Shown: piece by piece, positions 34,093 to 43,531 of the stretch
How the letters are laid out: every line of letters begins with the position of its first letter
Numbering within the stretch: the first letter of the stretch is position 1
From: Halopseudomonas bauzanensis
GTDB taxonomy: Bacteria; Pseudomonadota; Gammaproteobacteria; Pseudomonadales; Pseudomonadaceae
Direction: 5' to 3'
DNA length: 64,000 bases
Assembly (NCBI RefSeq): GCF_900114735.1
Contig: NZ_FOUA01000006.1
Span: forward strand, 1-64,000
Position numbers and translations under genes: made by a program
The notes under the pieces: model-generated
What the model was told of the DNA's origin: nothing
What the model saw: the letters and a program-made list of their open reading frames with translations, nothing else
The model's database searches: none

Positions 34093-34404
34093 ATGTATAA
34101 GCTCTGCTTCTTTGTCCCTGAATCCCATCTCGAGCCGGTCAAGGCGGCGGTTTTTGCCGCCGGGGGCGGGCGTATCGGCGATTATGAGCATTGCTGCTGG
34201 CAGGTGCTGGGGCAGGGGCAGTTCCGACCAGGGCCGGGCGCCGATCCCTTTATCGGCAAAGCCGGTGAGCTGGAGCAGGTGCCTGAGTATCGGGTGGAGC
34301 TGGTATGCGCGGACGAGCTGATCGTGGCCGCCGTAGCGGCGCTCAAGCAAGCTCACCCCTATGAAGAGCCGGCCTATGATGTGTGGCAGTTGGCGGATAT
34401 CTGA
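34093..34404 (+). CDS. YqfO/NIF3 insert-domain (CutA-like) protein
   Basis: A 103-residue stand-alone version of the PII/CutA-like insert domain found in YqfO (NIF3 family, COG3323 type). It shows KLCFFVPESHLEPVKAAVFAAG, the GGGRIGDYEHCCWQVLGQGQF loop, and the conserved HPYEEPAYDVWQLAD ending. CutA-related folds bind divalent metals, and its place behind a Zur-controlled receptor suggests a link to zinc, but that is inference. The ATG at 34093 gives the normal family start; longer readings cross the hairpin. Confidence 0.82.
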   Translation: MYKLCFFVPESHLEPVKAAVFAAGGGRIGDYEHCCWQVLGQGQFRPGPGADPFIGKAGELEQVPEYRVELVCADELIVAAVAALKQAHPYEEPAYDVWQLADI

Positions 34405-34415
34405 CTTGCCGGCAT

Positions 34416-34446
34416 AAAAAAGCCGCGCCCCGGATGGGACGCGGCC
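34416..34446 (-). terminator. Intrinsic terminator of the cytochrome c peroxidase gene
   Basis: On the minus strand a ten-pair GC-rich stem (GCCGCGTCCC with GGGGCGCGGC, one U-G pair) around ATCC is followed by six T. It lies 16 bases after the peroxidase stop. It might also act weakly on the opposite strand. Confidence 0.88.
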
Positions 34447-34461
34447 TGGTTTCGGCCGAGA

Positions 34462-35469
34462 TTATTGCTTGATGCCGAACGGCTGGGGCCGCGGTGTGTC
34501 GTTGGTCGACGGCGGTAGTATCGGCATGGTGAAGGTCGGCTGATCACCGGTCAGTGTCTTCAGGAAGGCGACCACGTTGTCGATTTCCTGTTCATCCAGC
34601 TTACGACCCAACTGCAGGCGAGCCATGACGTCCGTGGCCTCTTCCAGGGTCCAATAGGCCCCGTCATGGAAGTAGGGGTAGGTCAACTCGACGTTACGCA
34701 GTGTCGGCACCTTGAAGGTGAAACGGTCCGCATCCTTGCCGGTGACCGCCGCACGGCCTTCCGCCGGATTGGAGGTCTGGTAGGGTTCGACCACGCCCAT
34801 GCGCTGGAAGGACGTGCCGCCCGCAGCCGGGCCGTTGTGACAGGCTACGCAACCGATGGACTTGAAGGTGTTGTAGCCGGCCAATTCCTGTTCGGTGATG
34901 GCCTTGTCGTCACCCTTGAGCCATTGGTCGAAGCGCGAGTTGGGCGTGACCAGGGTTTCCTCGAATACCGCGATGGCGTCGGTGATATTGTCGATGGTCA
35001 CATCGGCGCTGCCGTAGACCTTGGCGAATTCCTCCCGATACTGCGGAATGGAGTTGATCACATCCACTGCCAGCACATGGCTGGAGGCCATTTCCATTGG
35101 GTTGGCGATGGGTCCACCGGCCTGCTCCTGCAGGTTGGCGGCACGGCCATCCCAGAATTGCGCCACGCTCAGGCTGGAATTCAGCACGGTCGGCGAGTTG
35201 ATCGGGCCTTGCTGCCAGTTGTGGCCAATGGACGTCGGCAGGTTGTCACTGCCGCCGGTACTCAGGTTGTGACACGAGTTGCAGGAGATGAAGCCGGACA
35301 TGGACAGGCGCGGATCGAACCACAGCTTCTTGCCCAGCTCGACCTTCTCCGGTTCGGTAATGGTGGCGGGCTCGATGGGTTTGATCAGTTCAGTGCTCAG
35401 TCGGTCGGCATGCGCCTGCATGCTGAAACCGAACCCGGTGGCGATGGCGATAGTGAGTAGCTTCTTCAC
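34462..35469 (-). CDS. ccpA: Dihaem cytochrome c peroxidase (CcpA/CcpR type)
   Basis: A 335-residue periplasmic peroxidase with a signal peptide (cleavage near MQAHA) and two haem-binding motifs, FISCNSCHNL (C63, C66, H67) and GCVACHNGPAAGG (C207, C210, H211). WFDPRLSMSG and FTFKVPTLRNVELTYPYFHDG are the MauG/CcpA blocks. It reduces hydrogen peroxide with electrons from small cytochromes or azurin. A perfect ANR box upstream agrees with low-oxygen expression of this enzyme in Pseudomonas. Confidence 0.95.
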   Translation of the reverse strand: MKKLLTIAIATGFGFSMQAHADRLSTELIKPIEPATITEPEKVELGKKLWFDPRLSMSGFISCNSCHNLSTGGSDNLPTSIGHNWQQGPINSPTVLNSSLSVAQFWDGRAANLQEQAGGPIANPMEMASSHVLAVDVINSIPQYREEFAKVYGSADVTIDNITDAIAVFEETLVTPNSRFDQWLKGDDKAITEQELAGYNTFKSIGCVACHNGPAAGGTSFQRMGVVEPYQTSNPAEGRAAVTGKDADRFTFKVPTLRNVELTYPYFHDGAYWTLEEATDVMARLQLGRKLDEQEIDNVVAFLKTLTGDQPTFTMPILPPSTNDTPRPQPFGIKQ

Positions 35470-35561
35470 GGATAATGCTCCTTGATGCGTAGCACGACAG
35501 GCATGGTTCTGCGGCCATGCTCTTGATGTGGCTAGTGTCGCTGAGAGGAGCGTGAAGGGTG

Positions 35562-35575
35562 TTGATCTGTATCAA
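35562..35575 (-). promoter_or_regulatory. Perfect ANR/FNR box upstream of the cytochrome c peroxidase gene
   Basis: TTGATCTGTATCAA matches TTGAT-N4-ATCAA at all defined positions. It lies 93 bases from the peroxidase start and overlaps the last codon and stop of the upstream L,D-transpeptidase gene. This agrees with ANR control of ccpR known from P. aeruginosa. Confidence 0.87.
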
Positions 35576-36060
35576 GGTCTTATTTCAACGAGGGTGCCGT
35601 CTGGGGCCAGCTCCCAGAGTTCCCGCATGCTGCGATTGTCCAGCGCGATGCAGCCATTGGTCCAGTCGAGCCCGGTGAAGAACCACTCGGGGTACTCCTC
35701 ATCCACCGGTGTGCCGTGAATCATGATCATGCTGCCGGGGTCCACGCCGCGCTTCCAGGCTTCGGCGCGATCCTTGAGGTTGGGGTAGTCCAGATGCAGG
35801 CTGAGGTTGTAGCTGGGGCTGTGGTGACGCCAATCGATGCTGTAGATGCCTTCCGGAGTGCGGTTATCGCCGCGTTCCTGTTTATGACCGACCGGCTGTT
35901 TGCCCAGCGCGATCCGATAATGCCGTATCACCTGGCCGTCACTGATCACTTCCAGTCGGCGTTCCTGTTTATGGATCAGCAGTTTCTCGATGATCACGGT
36001 ATCCGCCAGACAGCTACCGGCGAGCAAACCGAGCAGCAGCGCCGCGCACCAGCGACTCAT
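35572..36060 (-). CDS. L,D-transpeptidase (YkuD) family protein
   Basis: A 162-residue exported protein with a signal peptide ending near GSCLADT. The catalytic domain has IHGTPVDEEYPEW and the nucleophile in DWTNGCIALDN (C137). This is the HxnG/SxGCI/V pattern of YkuD-type L,D-transpeptidases that cross-link peptidoglycan or attach proteins to it. The protein is short, close to the family's ErfK-like single-domain members. It overlaps the upstream NUDIX gene by four bases. Confidence 0.9.
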   Translation of the reverse strand: MSRWCAALLLGLLAGSCLADTVIIEKLLIHKQERRLEVISDGQVIRHYRIALGKQPVGHKQERGDNRTPEGIYSIDWRHHSPSYNLSLHLDYPNLKDRAEAWKRGVDPGSMIMIHGTPVDEEYPEWFFTGLDWTNGCIALDNRSMRELWELAPDGTLVEIRP

Positions 36061-36617
36061 GGATTGACGCCGTCGGCTAGACGCTGGGGCCAGACGATAT
36101 CGCGCATGCGCACCGGGAACTCCTGGGTCGGGTAATCGAGGAAATACTGTTTCAGCGTTTTACCGATGGTCGGAAACGCCAACTGCTCCCAGGGAATTTC
36201 CGCCTCGCTGAACAGTCGGACTTCCAGGCTCTCTTCTCCGGCGGAGAAATCCATGTCGGCCAACTGGCCGCGGAAAAACATGTAGACCTGGTTGATGTGG
36301 GGCAGGTTGAACAGCATATACAGTTGCTGCTGCGCCACCCTGGCGCGTGCTTCTTCCCAGGTTTCCCGCAGCGCGGCCTGTTCGGTGGTCTCGCCGTTCT
36401 CCATGAAACCCGCCGGCAGCGTCCAGAAGCCATGGCGTGGTTCGATGGCGCGCCGACATAGCAATACATGTCGCTCATGGGTGACCAGGCAGCCAGCGAC
36501 GATGCGTGGATTCTGATAATGAATGACCTGGCAATGCCCGCAGACGTAGCGTGGGCGGGTGTCTCCCTGCGGGATGGCTTCGCTGACGGCGTGGCCGCAA
36601 TGGCAGCAGAATTTCAT
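36057..36617 (-). CDS. NUDIX hydrolase with N-terminal zinc ribbon
   Basis: A 186-residue protein. The N-terminus has zinc-ribbon cysteines (FCCHCGH and YVCGHCQV) and the NUDIX box GFMENGETTEQAALRETWEE (about 70-89). The layout resembles small NudC-like NADH/ADP-ribose pyrophosphatases. It lacks the usual larger NudC N-terminal domain. The gene precedes and overlaps the L,D-transpeptidase gene, forming a two-gene operon divergent from nudL. Confidence 0.9.
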   Translation of the reverse strand: MKFCCHCGHAVSEAIPQGDTRPRYVCGHCQVIHYQNPRIVAGCLVTHERHVLLCRRAIEPRHGFWTLPAGFMENGETTEQAALRETWEEARARVAQQQLYMLFNLPHINQVYMFFRGQLADMDFSAGEESLEVRLFSEAEIPWEQLAFPTIGKTLKQYFLDYPTQEFPVRMRDIVWPQRLADGVNP

Positions 36618-36794
36618 GTTCCGGCGACTCCCGGCTGAACAGTTTGATAGCTATCTTGCTGCGCAATTGCCGAAGGGTAAAGAGGCGCAGCCGCTTCAAT
36701 GTGACGGCTATGGGATACTATTCAGGTATCGGCGGGGCGCTGGCCCGGTAATGATGATCATGACATGATGGGTAAAAACAACGAGGTAGGTTGC

Positions 36795-37403
36795 ATGCTG
36801 GACAAAGTGCGCGAGCGGGTCCCGGAATATCGCCCGCGATTGGTTGAGGCTGCCGGTTTGCCGGAAGCCGGTGTACTGGTGCCGGTGACATGCGTGGATA
36901 ACGAGCCGGAGATCATTCTCACCCTGCGCTCCAACAGCCTTTCAACCCATTCGGGCGAGGTCGCCCTGCCGGGCGGCCGCCGTGATCCGGGGGATGTGGA
37001 CCTGGCCTATACCGCGCTGCGTGAAGCCCATGAGGAAATCGGCCTGCTGCCGGATCTGGTCGAGGTGGTCGGGCCGCTGGGCAGCCTGGTGTCGCGTTTC
37101 GGCATCAAGGTCACCCCCTACGTCGGCATCGTGCCGGACGTGTTCGATCTGCGGCCCAACGAGAGTGAAATCCAGGAAGTCTTCCGCGTGCCGGTCAGTT
37201 TCTTCCTCGGCGACAACCGCGAAATGACCCACCGCATCGATTACGAAGGGCGTAGCTGGTATGTACCCAGCTACCGTTATGAAGGTTTCAAGATCTGGGG
37301 GCTGACGGCGCTGATTCTGGTGGAGCTGATGAATGTGGCGTTCGACGCCCGCATCCCGCTGCGCACCCCTTCCAAAGACGCAATTCCGATCAAGGAGCAG
37401 TAA
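36795..37403 (+). CDS. CoA pyrophosphatase, NudL-like NUDIX hydrolase
   Basis: A 202-residue NUDIX protein. [19 protein letters not shown] plus the REAHEEIGL box make the CoA-pyrophosphatase (UPF0035) signature joined to the NUDIX motif. It would cleave CoA or acyl-CoA to 4-phosphopantetheine products. The ATG at 36795 is preferred because GAGGTAGG lies directly upstream. It begins a four-gene row (with gamma-CA-like, DUF1289 and purT) with one-base or very short spacings. Confidence 0.92.
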   Translation: MLDKVRERVPEYRPRLVEAAGLPEAGVLVPVTCVDNEPEIILTLRSNSLSTHSGEVALPGGRRDPGDVDLAYTALREAHEEIGLLPDLVEVVGPLGSLVSRFGIKVTPYVGIVPDVFDLRPNESEIQEVFRVPVSFFLGDNREMTHRIDYEGRSWYVPSYRYEGFKIWGLTALILVELMNVAFDARIPLRTPSKDAIPIKEQ

Positions 37404-37927
37404 TGAAATATCGACTGGGCGATGACCGGGTGGAAATGGCCGATGATGCCTGGATCGCCGATACGGCGGTGGTGATTGGCAAGGTGCGTCTGGAGGCAGG
37501 CGCCAGCGTCTGGTTCAACGCTGTGCTGCGGGGCGACAACGAGCTGATCCTGATCGGCGAGAACAGCAATGTGCAGGACGGGGCGGTGATGCATACCGAT
37601 CCCGGTGCGCCGCTGACCCTGGGCAAGGGCGTTACCGTTGGCCACAAGGCGATGCTGCACGGCTGCACCGTAGGTGATTACAGCCTGATCGGCATCAATG
37701 CCGTGGTGCTCAATGGCGCCAAGATCGGCCGCAATTGCATCATCGGTGCCAACGCGCTGATTCCCGAGGGCAAGGAGATTCCCGATGGTTCGCTGGTCAT
37801 GGGCTCACCGGGCAAGGTGGTGCGCCAGTTGAGCGAGCAACAGCAGCAGGCGATCGCCGCGGGCGGCGCCCACTATGTGCACAATGCCCAGCGCTTCCGC
37901 CGTGATCTGCAGCCGCAGGATGACTGA
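37403..37927 (+). CDS. Gamma-carbonic-anhydrase-family hexapeptide protein (YrdA-like)
   Basis: A 174-residue left-handed beta-helix protein. The metal-ligand histidines are in [31 protein letters not shown], with typical hexapeptide repeats (GANALIPEG). The family includes YrdA/PaaY, a gamma-type carbonic anhydrase or thioesterase-linked protein. Its ATG overlaps the nudL stop by one base and its stop overlaps the DUF1289 start, so the genes are coupled. Confidence 0.92.
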   Translation: MKYRLGDDRVEMADDAWIADTAVVIGKVRLEAGASVWFNAVLRGDNELILIGENSNVQDGAVMHTDPGAPLTLGKGVTVGHKAMLHGCTVGDYSLIGINAVVLNGAKIGRNCIIGANALIPEGKEIPDGSLVMGSPGKVVRQLSEQQQQAIAAGGAHYVHNAQRFRRDLQPQDD

Positions 37928-38139
37928 TGAGCGCTGAGCAACAACCGGTCAGGTCCCCCTGCGTGTACGTCTGCTGTCTGGATGACAATGACATCTGCAC
38001 CGGCTGCCAGCGCAGCGGGGCGGAAATCACCGAGTGGGGACGTGCCACTGATGAACGGCGCCGGGAAATCCTGCGTCTGTGTGAACGCCGGGCCCGCGAG
38101 CAGGGCGTCTGGATGAATATTGGAACTGTGAAAGGATAA
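37927..38139 (+). CDS. DUF1289 small cysteine-rich protein
   Basis: A 70-residue protein with the DUF1289 pattern [20 protein letters not shown], where four cysteines probably bind a metal or cluster, then [17 protein letters not shown]. The function is unknown, but the family recurs beside gamma-CA-like genes in Pseudomonas. It shares one base with the upstream gene's stop (TGATG). Confidence 0.87.
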   Translation: MSAEQQPVRSPCVYVCCLDDNDICTGCQRSGAEITEWGRATDERRREILRLCERRAREQGVWMNIGTVKG

Positions 38140-38144
38140 TCGGC

Positions 38145-39326
38145 ATGCCCCGCATAGGAACACCACTGACCGGGAGTGCTACCCGTGTACTGCTGCTTGG
38201 CTCCGGCGAGCTGGGCAAGGAAGTGACCATCGAACTGCAGCGCCTGGGCTGCGAAGTCATTGCCGTTGATCGCTACGCCAATGCTCCGGCCATGCAGGTG
38301 GCGCACCGCAGCCACGTGATCAACATGCTGGATGCCGCCGCGCTGCGTCAGGTCATCGAGCTGGAGCGGCCGGCTTATATCGTGCCGGAGATCGAGGCCA
38401 TTGCCACCGCGGCGTTGGTCGAACTGGAAACGGAAGGGTACACCGTCATCCCCACGGCCCGTGCCGCACGGCTGACCATGGACCGGGAGGGCATTCGCCG
38501 GCTGGCCAGTGAAGAACTGAAGCTACCGACCTCACCCTATCGCTTTGCCGAGGGTCATGCGGATTATCTGGCGGCGGTCCGCGAGATCGGTCTGCCCTGC
38601 GTGGTCAAGCCGGTGATGAGCTCCTCGGGCAAGGGCCAGAGTCTGCTGCGCAGTGAACAGGATATCGAGGCGGCTTGGGAATATGCCCAGTCTGGCGGCC
38701 GCGCCGGAGTGGGGCGGGTCATTGTCGAGGGTTTCGTCGATTTCGATTACGAGATCACTTTGCTGACGGTGCGGCATGCTGCTGGCACCAGCTTCTGCGC
38801 GCCCATAGGCCATCGCCAGGAAGGGGGTGACTATCGTGAATCCTGGCAGCCGCAGCAAATGAGCGAGCAGGCGCTGGCACAGGCTCAGCAGGTGGCGCGC
38901 AGCATCACCGATGCGCTGGGCGGTCGCGGTGTGTTCGGTGTTGAGCTGTTTATCAAGGGTGACCAGGTGTGGTTCAACGAGGTGTCGCCGCGCCCACACG
39001 ACACCGGCCTGGTAACGCTGATCTCCCAGGACCTGTCGGAATTTGCCCTGCATGCCCGCGCCATTCTCGGACTGCCGATTCCACAGATCCGTCAGTTCGG
39101 CCCTTCGGCCTCGGCGGTGATCATGGCTGAAGGCTGCTCCGAGTCAGTCGGCTATGCCAATCTGCAGCAAGCGCTCAGTGAACCGGACACCCAGTTGCGA
39201 CTATTCGGCAAGCCCGGGGTGGACGGATTGCGGCGGATGGGTGTGGCGCTGGCGCGGGATACGGATATCGAACTGGCGCGGGCCCGGGCCCGCCGCTCGG
39301 CGGAGGCGGTGCAGGTCGAGCTATAG
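38145..39326 (+). CDS. purT: Formate-dependent phosphoribosylglycinamide formyltransferase PurT
   Basis: A 393-residue ATP-grasp enzyme of purine synthesis that makes formyl-GAR from GAR, formate and ATP. It has [20 protein letters not shown] at the N-terminus, the ATP-binding [16 protein letters not shown], and the metal-binding [13 protein letters not shown]. Length is the same as the E. coli enzyme. It is the last gene of the row starting with nudL. Its stop lies in a tandem 15-base repeat. Confidence 0.96.
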   Translation: MPRIGTPLTGSATRVLLLGSGELGKEVTIELQRLGCEVIAVDRYANAPAMQVAHRSHVINMLDAAALRQVIELERPAYIVPEIEAIATAALVELETEGYTVIPTARAARLTMDREGIRRLASEELKLPTSPYRFAEGHADYLAAVREIGLPCVVKPVMSSSGKGQSLLRSEQDIEAAWEYAQSGGRAGVGRVIVEGFVDFDYEITLLTVRHAAGTSFCAPIGHRQEGGDYRESWQPQQMSEQALAQAQQVARSITDALGGRGVFGVELFIKGDQVWFNEVSPRPHDTGLVTLISQDLSEFALHARAILGLPIPQIRQFGPSASAVIMAEGCSESVGYANLQQALSEPDTQLRLFGKPGVDGLRRMGVALARDTDIELARARARRSAEAVQVEL

Positions 39327-39351
39327 ATAGAAGCTGTATAGATAGAGGCTG
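39322..39351 (+). repeat. Tandem 15-base duplication at the purT stop
   Basis: TATAGATAGAAGCTG (39322-39336) is followed directly by TATAGATAGAGGCTG, differing in one base. The first copy contains the purT stop codon. A short slippage duplication in the intergenic region is the simplest explanation. The 100 bases to the next gene hold no other clear signal. Confidence 0.7.
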
Positions 39352-39425
39352 CACTTTTCATCTGGGGGCAGCCTTGGCCGCGAACGGGCTCTCGCCGTCT
39401 TGAGCACGGCCGGAGTCTCTGATTA

Positions 39426-40709
39426 TCAAGCCTCCGGCGTTTCCCGCGGACGCGGCTGCACCTGCCAGATGCGCACGCTCTTGACCATGTTGTCCTTGGT
39501 CTGCAGGATTTCCATGCGGTATTGACCAACGCTCAGGCCCACGCTGTTTTCCGGGATGCTCTCCAGGCGCTCGGTGATCAGGCCGTTGAGCGTCTTGGGG
39601 CCATCCTCGGGCAACTTCCACAGCAATTGGCGGTTGATCGCCCGCAGGGCCACGCTGCCGTCGATGACATGACTGCCGTCCGCCTGGGGGTGGATATCAT
39701 GGTTCGCGGGCAGCAGATCGGTGGTGAACTCGCCGACGATCTCTTCGAGAATATCTTCCAGTGTCACCAGTCCGATCACATCACCATACTCATCCACCAC
39801 AAAGCCGATGCGTCGCTTGTGCTTCTGAAAGTTCAGCAGCTGGGTGTGCAGCGGAGTGTTTTCCGGAATGAAGTACGGGTCCTTGCAGCAGGCGATCAGG
39901 TTTTCCTTGGTCAACTCATTGCGGCTGAGCAGGCGGGCTATGTGACGCATGTGCACCAGGCCGGTGACGTTGTTGATGTCGCCGCGAAATACCGGTAGTC
40001 GGGTATGGTGACTGGTGCGCAGCTGGTCAAGGATCAGCGGCATCTCATCGTCCAGATCGATGCCATAGGCCTCGTTGCGCGGCACCATGATGTCATTGAC
40101 CGTCATCTTCTCCAGATCGAGGATGCTCAGCAGCATGTTCTGGCGCTTGCGGGTGATGCCCAGGCTGGCCTCGTTCACCACGGTGCGCAGTTCCTCGGCG
40201 CTGAGCTGGCCGCCATCGCTGCTGTTCGGGTTGACTCCCATCAGCCGCAGCAAGGCATTGCTTATCGAGCTGCATAGCCAGACCACCGGGTAGAGCACCC
40301 GTTGCAGCATCTGGAGGATGATACTGACGCGAAAGGCGATCATCTCTGGGTGCAATGCCGCCAGGGTTTTAGGCGTTATTTCGCCAAAAATGAGGATGAC
40401 AATCGTCAGGGCAATGGTGGAAATGGCGATGCCGGCATCGCCCCATAACCGTACCGCGACCACGCTGGCGATAGAGGCTGCAAGAATGTTGACGATATTG
40501 TTGCCAACCAGAATGGTGCCCAGCAGGCGGTCGGGGCGGCTGAGCAGTTTCTCGGCCCGCTGGGCTGAGCGATTGCCCTTCTTGCTGACGTGTTTGAGGC
40601 GGTAGCGGTTGAGGCTCATCATGCCCGTTTCCGAGCTGGAGAAGAACGCCGAGAGGACGATGAGCACAGCCAGTATCAGTAGGAGAGCACCGATATTTGT
40701 ATCATTCAC
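39426..40709 (-). CDS. CNNM/CorB-type membrane protein with CBS domains (HlyC/CorC family)
   Basis: A 427-residue protein. Three to four membrane helices form the DUF21/CNNM domain (about 1-185, with SSSETGMMSLNRYRL), followed by two CBS domains (VNDIMVPRNEAYGIDL, GFVVDEYGDVIGLVTLEDIL) and a C-terminal CorC_HlyC domain. CNNM/CorB proteins are linked to magnesium transport or efflux. The neighbouring YpjD-like and ffh genes match the P. aeruginosa order. Confidence 0.93.
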   Translation of the reverse strand: MNDTNIGALLLILAVLIVLSAFFSSSETGMMSLNRYRLKHVSKKGNRSAQRAEKLLSRPDRLLGTILVGNNIVNILAASIASVVAVRLWGDAGIAISTIALTIVILIFGEITPKTLAALHPEMIAFRVSIILQMLQRVLYPVVWLCSSISNALLRLMGVNPNSSDGGQLSAEELRTVVNEASLGITRKRQNMLLSILDLEKMTVNDIMVPRNEAYGIDLDDEMPLILDQLRTSHHTRLPVFRGDINNVTGLVHMRHIARLLSRNELTKENLIACCKDPYFIPENTPLHTQLLNFQKHKRRIGFVVDEYGDVIGLVTLEDILEEIVGEFTTDLLPANHDIHPQADGSHVIDGSVALRAINRQLLWKLPEDGPKTLNGLITERLESIPENSVGLSVGQYRMEILQTKDNMVKSVRIWQVQPRPRETPEA

Positions 40710-40742
40710 GGGCAGCCCCGGTACGGTTGGTGAGTGTTGCCA

Positions 40743-41543
40743 TCACATCGGCAGAATGAATTCGCTGACCAGTTTGCTGCCGAAGAACGCCAGCATCAGC
40801 AACAGGAAACCGCCCAGCGTCCAGCGGATCGCGAAGCTGCCGCGCCAGCCGCGAAAATGTCTGCCCCATAGCAAAATGCCGAACACCACCCAGGCCAGGC
40901 AGGACAACAGGGTCTTGTGCGCCACGTTCTGGGCAAACATGTTGTCGAGGAACACGAAGCCGGACAGCAGCGACAGGGTGAGCAGCACCTCGCCACAGAG
41001 CACGAACTGGAATAATAGCGCTTCCATGGTCTGCAGCGGCGGGAAGGTGCGGTTGAAACGCACCGGATTACGATGCTTGAGCTGGTTGTCCTGAACGGCC
41101 AGCAAGCCGGCCTGGAAGACGGCGATGGTGAAAATGCCATAGGCCAGGATCGACAGCATGACGTGGATCATCAACGCCGAATGGCCAGGAATGACCGCTG
41201 CGCCATGGGACGGAAACAGCCAGGCCAGCAGGTCGGTGATCAGCGCCAGCGGGAAGAGTCCGATCAACAGGCTGGTGACCGGTGCGCGCAGGCTGAATAT
41301 CAGGGTGACCGCCAGTACCAGCCAGGCGATTAACGAGGATACATGGAAGAAGCCGAACGACAAGCCATTGCCGGTGAAGATCTGGACATAGAGACCGCCC
41401 GCGTGGCACAGCAGGGCGACCAGGCCAATACCGCGCAGCAAACCGGGGCTGGCACTGCGCCGCCGCATCAGGCAACGAATCTGGTAAAGCGTACCGCCAA
41501 GATAGAAAGCAGCGGCAAGCAGGCTGAATATCGGTGCTGTCAT
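40743..41543 (-). CDS. CcsA/YpjD-type cytochrome c assembly family membrane protein
   Basis: A 266-residue, eight-helix integral membrane protein of the CcsA/CcmF-related YpjD family. It shows FGFFHVSSLIAWLVLAVTL, SALMIHVMLSILAYGIFTIAVF and VAHKTLLSCLAWVVFGILLWG with conserved histidines that in relatives bind haem. The ATG at 41543 is preferred for the family's short N-terminus. In Pseudomonas it is always found divergent from ffh; the exact function is not proven. Confidence 0.88.
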   Translation of the reverse strand: MTAPIFSLLAAAFYLGGTLYQIRCLMRRRSASPGLLRGIGLVALLCHAGGLYVQIFTGNGLSFGFFHVSSLIAWLVLAVTLIFSLRAPVTSLLIGLFPLALITDLLAWLFPSHGAAVIPGHSALMIHVMLSILAYGIFTIAVFQAGLLAVQDNQLKHRNPVRFNRTFPPLQTMEALLFQFVLCGEVLLTLSLLSGFVFLDNMFAQNVAHKTLLSCLAWVVFGILLWGRHFRGWRGSFAIRWTLGGFLLLMLAFFGSKLVSEFILPM

Positions 41544-41699
41544 ACGTCCTTGAAAATGCCTATCAATTAGAAGTGGAGTGTCGCACAAGCCGCGTTGAGG
41601 ATAAAGCGCTTGCTGCATCCATACCAACCCCAATGTATACTGGCCGGCCAGTACGCCTCAACCCGTCACGGGGTACGCGGGGCAAAGGAGAATTCATCG

Positions 41700-43109
41700 A
41701 TGTTTGAAAATCTTACCGAACGCCTCTCGGCGAGTCTGGCGGGGGTCACCGGCCGCGCCAAGCTGACCGAGGACAATATCAAGGACACCTTGCGCGAAGT
41801 ACGCATGGCGCTGCTTGAGGCTGACGTCGCCCTGCCGGTGGTCAAGACCTTCGTGGACCAGGTGCGTGACCGTGCCGTGGGCCAGGAGGTGTCCCGCAGC
41901 CTGTCACCGGGACAGGTGTTCGTCAAGATCATCAAGACCGAGCTGGAAGCGGTCATGGGCCAGGCCGAAGGGCTGAACCTGGCGGTATCGCCGCCAGCGG
42001 TCATTCTGATGGCGGGCCTGCAAGGTGCCGGTAAGACTACCAGTGTCGCCAAGCTGGCCAAGACTCTGCGCGAACGCCAGAAGAAGAAGGTCATGGTGGT
42101 CAGTGCCGACGTTTACCGTCCGGCCGCCATCAAGCAGCTCGAGACACTGGCCACGGAAGTGGATGTCACCTTCTTCCCGTCGGATCTGAGCCAGAAACCG
42201 GTCGCCATTGTCGAAGCGGCCATGCGTGAAGCGAAGAACCGCTTCATGGATGTGCTGATTATCGATACCGCCGGCCGTCTGCATGTCGACGCCGACATGA
42301 TGGACGAGATCAAGGCGGTACACGCGGCGGCCAAGCCCGCCGAGACGCTGTTCGTGGTGGACGCCATGACCGGCCAGGACGCCGCCAACACGGCCCAGGC
42401 GTTCAACGAGGCGCTGCCACTGACCGGGGTGATCCTGACCAAGGTCGACGGTGACGCGCGTGGTGGTGCTGCGCTGTCGGTGCGGCACATTACCGGCAAG
42501 CCGATCAAGTTCCTTGGTGTCGGCGAGAAGACCGATGCCCTCGAGCCTTTCCATCCGGACCGGGTCGCCTCGCGCATCCTCGGCATGGGTGACGTGCTCA
42601 GCCTGATTGAACAGGCCGAGCAGAAGCTGGACAAGGACAAGGCCGAAAAACTGGCCAAGAAGCTCAAGAAAGGCAAGGGCTTCGATCTGGAAGATTTCCG
42701 TGATCAATTGCAACAGATGCGCGGCATGGGCGGGCTGGGTTCGCTGATGGATAAATTGCCGATGATGGGCAAGATCAATCCCGCGCAGATGGAAACCGCC
42801 CAGACCCAGGCGGAAAAGCAGTTCAAGCAGATGGAAGCGATCATTAACTCGATGACGCCCGCTGAACGGCGCAACCCCGACATCATCAGCGGCTCGCGCA
42901 AGCGCCGCATCGCCGCCGGCTCCGGTAGCCAGATCCAGGATATCGGCCGGGTGATCAAGCAGCACAAGCAGATGCAGAAGATGATGAAGAAGGTCAGCGG
43001 CAAAGGCGGCATGGCCAAGCTCATGCGCGGTATGGGTGGCATGGGCGGCGGCGGTGGTGGTGGCATGCTGCCGCCGGGCGGCGGCATGGGCGGAATGCCC
43101 CGTTTTTGA
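41700..43109 (+). CDS. ffh: Signal recognition particle protein Ffh (SRP54)
   Basis: A 469-residue SRP GTPase. It has the N-domain opening MFENLTERLSASLAGVTGRA, G1 GLQGAGKTTSVAKLA, the G3-like DTAGRLHVD, the TKVDGDARGG motif and a methionine-rich M domain (from about 325, ending in a Gly/Met tail). It binds 4.5S RNA and signal peptides. GCAAAGGAGAATTCATCG provides the ribosome-binding site. The order ffh-rpsP-rimM-trmD-rplS is typical. Confidence 0.98.
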   Translation: MFENLTERLSASLAGVTGRAKLTEDNIKDTLREVRMALLEADVALPVVKTFVDQVRDRAVGQEVSRSLSPGQVFVKIIKTELEAVMGQAEGLNLAVSPPAVILMAGLQGAGKTTSVAKLAKTLRERQKKKVMVVSADVYRPAAIKQLETLATEVDVTFFPSDLSQKPVAIVEAAMREAKNRFMDVLIIDTAGRLHVDADMMDEIKAVHAAAKPAETLFVVDAMTGQDAANTAQAFNEALPLTGVILTKVDGDARGGAALSVRHITGKPIKFLGVGEKTDALEPFHPDRVASRILGMGDVLSLIEQAEQKLDKDKAEKLAKKLKKGKGFDLEDFRDQLQQMRGMGGLGSLMDKLPMMGKINPAQMETAQTQAEKQFKQMEAIINSMTPAERRNPDIISGSRKRRIAAGSGSQIQDIGRVIKQHKQMQKMMKKVSGKGGMAKLMRGMGGMGGGGGGGMLPPGGGMGGMPRF

Positions 43110-43181
43110 CGGGTAGATTCGGCCGGGCTCTGGCCCAAAGCCGTGCCAGCCGGCCCGCTAGCGGGTCGGGGCACAAAAGAG

Positions 43182-43210
43182 TTTCATTTGTTTGCGATAT
43201 TCCGTAGAAT
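43182..43210 (+). promoter_or_regulatory. Candidate promoter of rpsP-rimM-trmD-rplS
   Basis: TTTCAT (43182-43187) and TAGAAT (43205-43210) are separated by 17 bases. The -10 is good, the -35 weak. It is the best fit in the 172-base gap between ffh and rpsP and would leave a leader of about 65 bases. Confidence 0.4.
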
Positions 43211-43281
43211 ACGCGACCTTTCGGGCTAGATGCTCGTAATGAATTTGTGAGTCTTACTCAAATACAGGAAATGATGTCCAC

Positions 43282-43530
43282 ATGGTAACCATTCGTCTTG
43301 CTCGTGGTGGCTCCAAGAAGCGCCCTTTCTATCACCTGACTGTTGCCAACAGCCGCAATGCCCGCGATGGCCGCTTTGTTGAGCGCGTTGGTTTCTTCAA
43401 CCCGGTTGCTGCCGGTGGCGAGCCTCGCCTGTCCGTTAACCAGGAGCGCGTAAGCTACTGGCTGGGTCAGGGCGCACAGCCGTCCGAGCGCGTTGCCTCC
43501 CTGCTGAAGGAAGCTCAGGCCTCTGCCTGA
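43282..43530 (+). CDS. rpsP: 30S ribosomal protein S16
   Basis: The 82-residue protein has the S16 signature [34 protein letters not shown] and [16 protein letters not shown]. It is required for 30S assembly. It begins the rpsP-rimM-trmD-rplS operon; rimM follows after one base. Confidence 0.98.
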   Translation: MVTIRLARGGSKKRPFYHLTVANSRNARDGRFVERVGFFNPVAAGGEPRLSVNQERVSYWLGQGAQPSERVASLLKEAQASA

Positions 43531-43531
43531 T

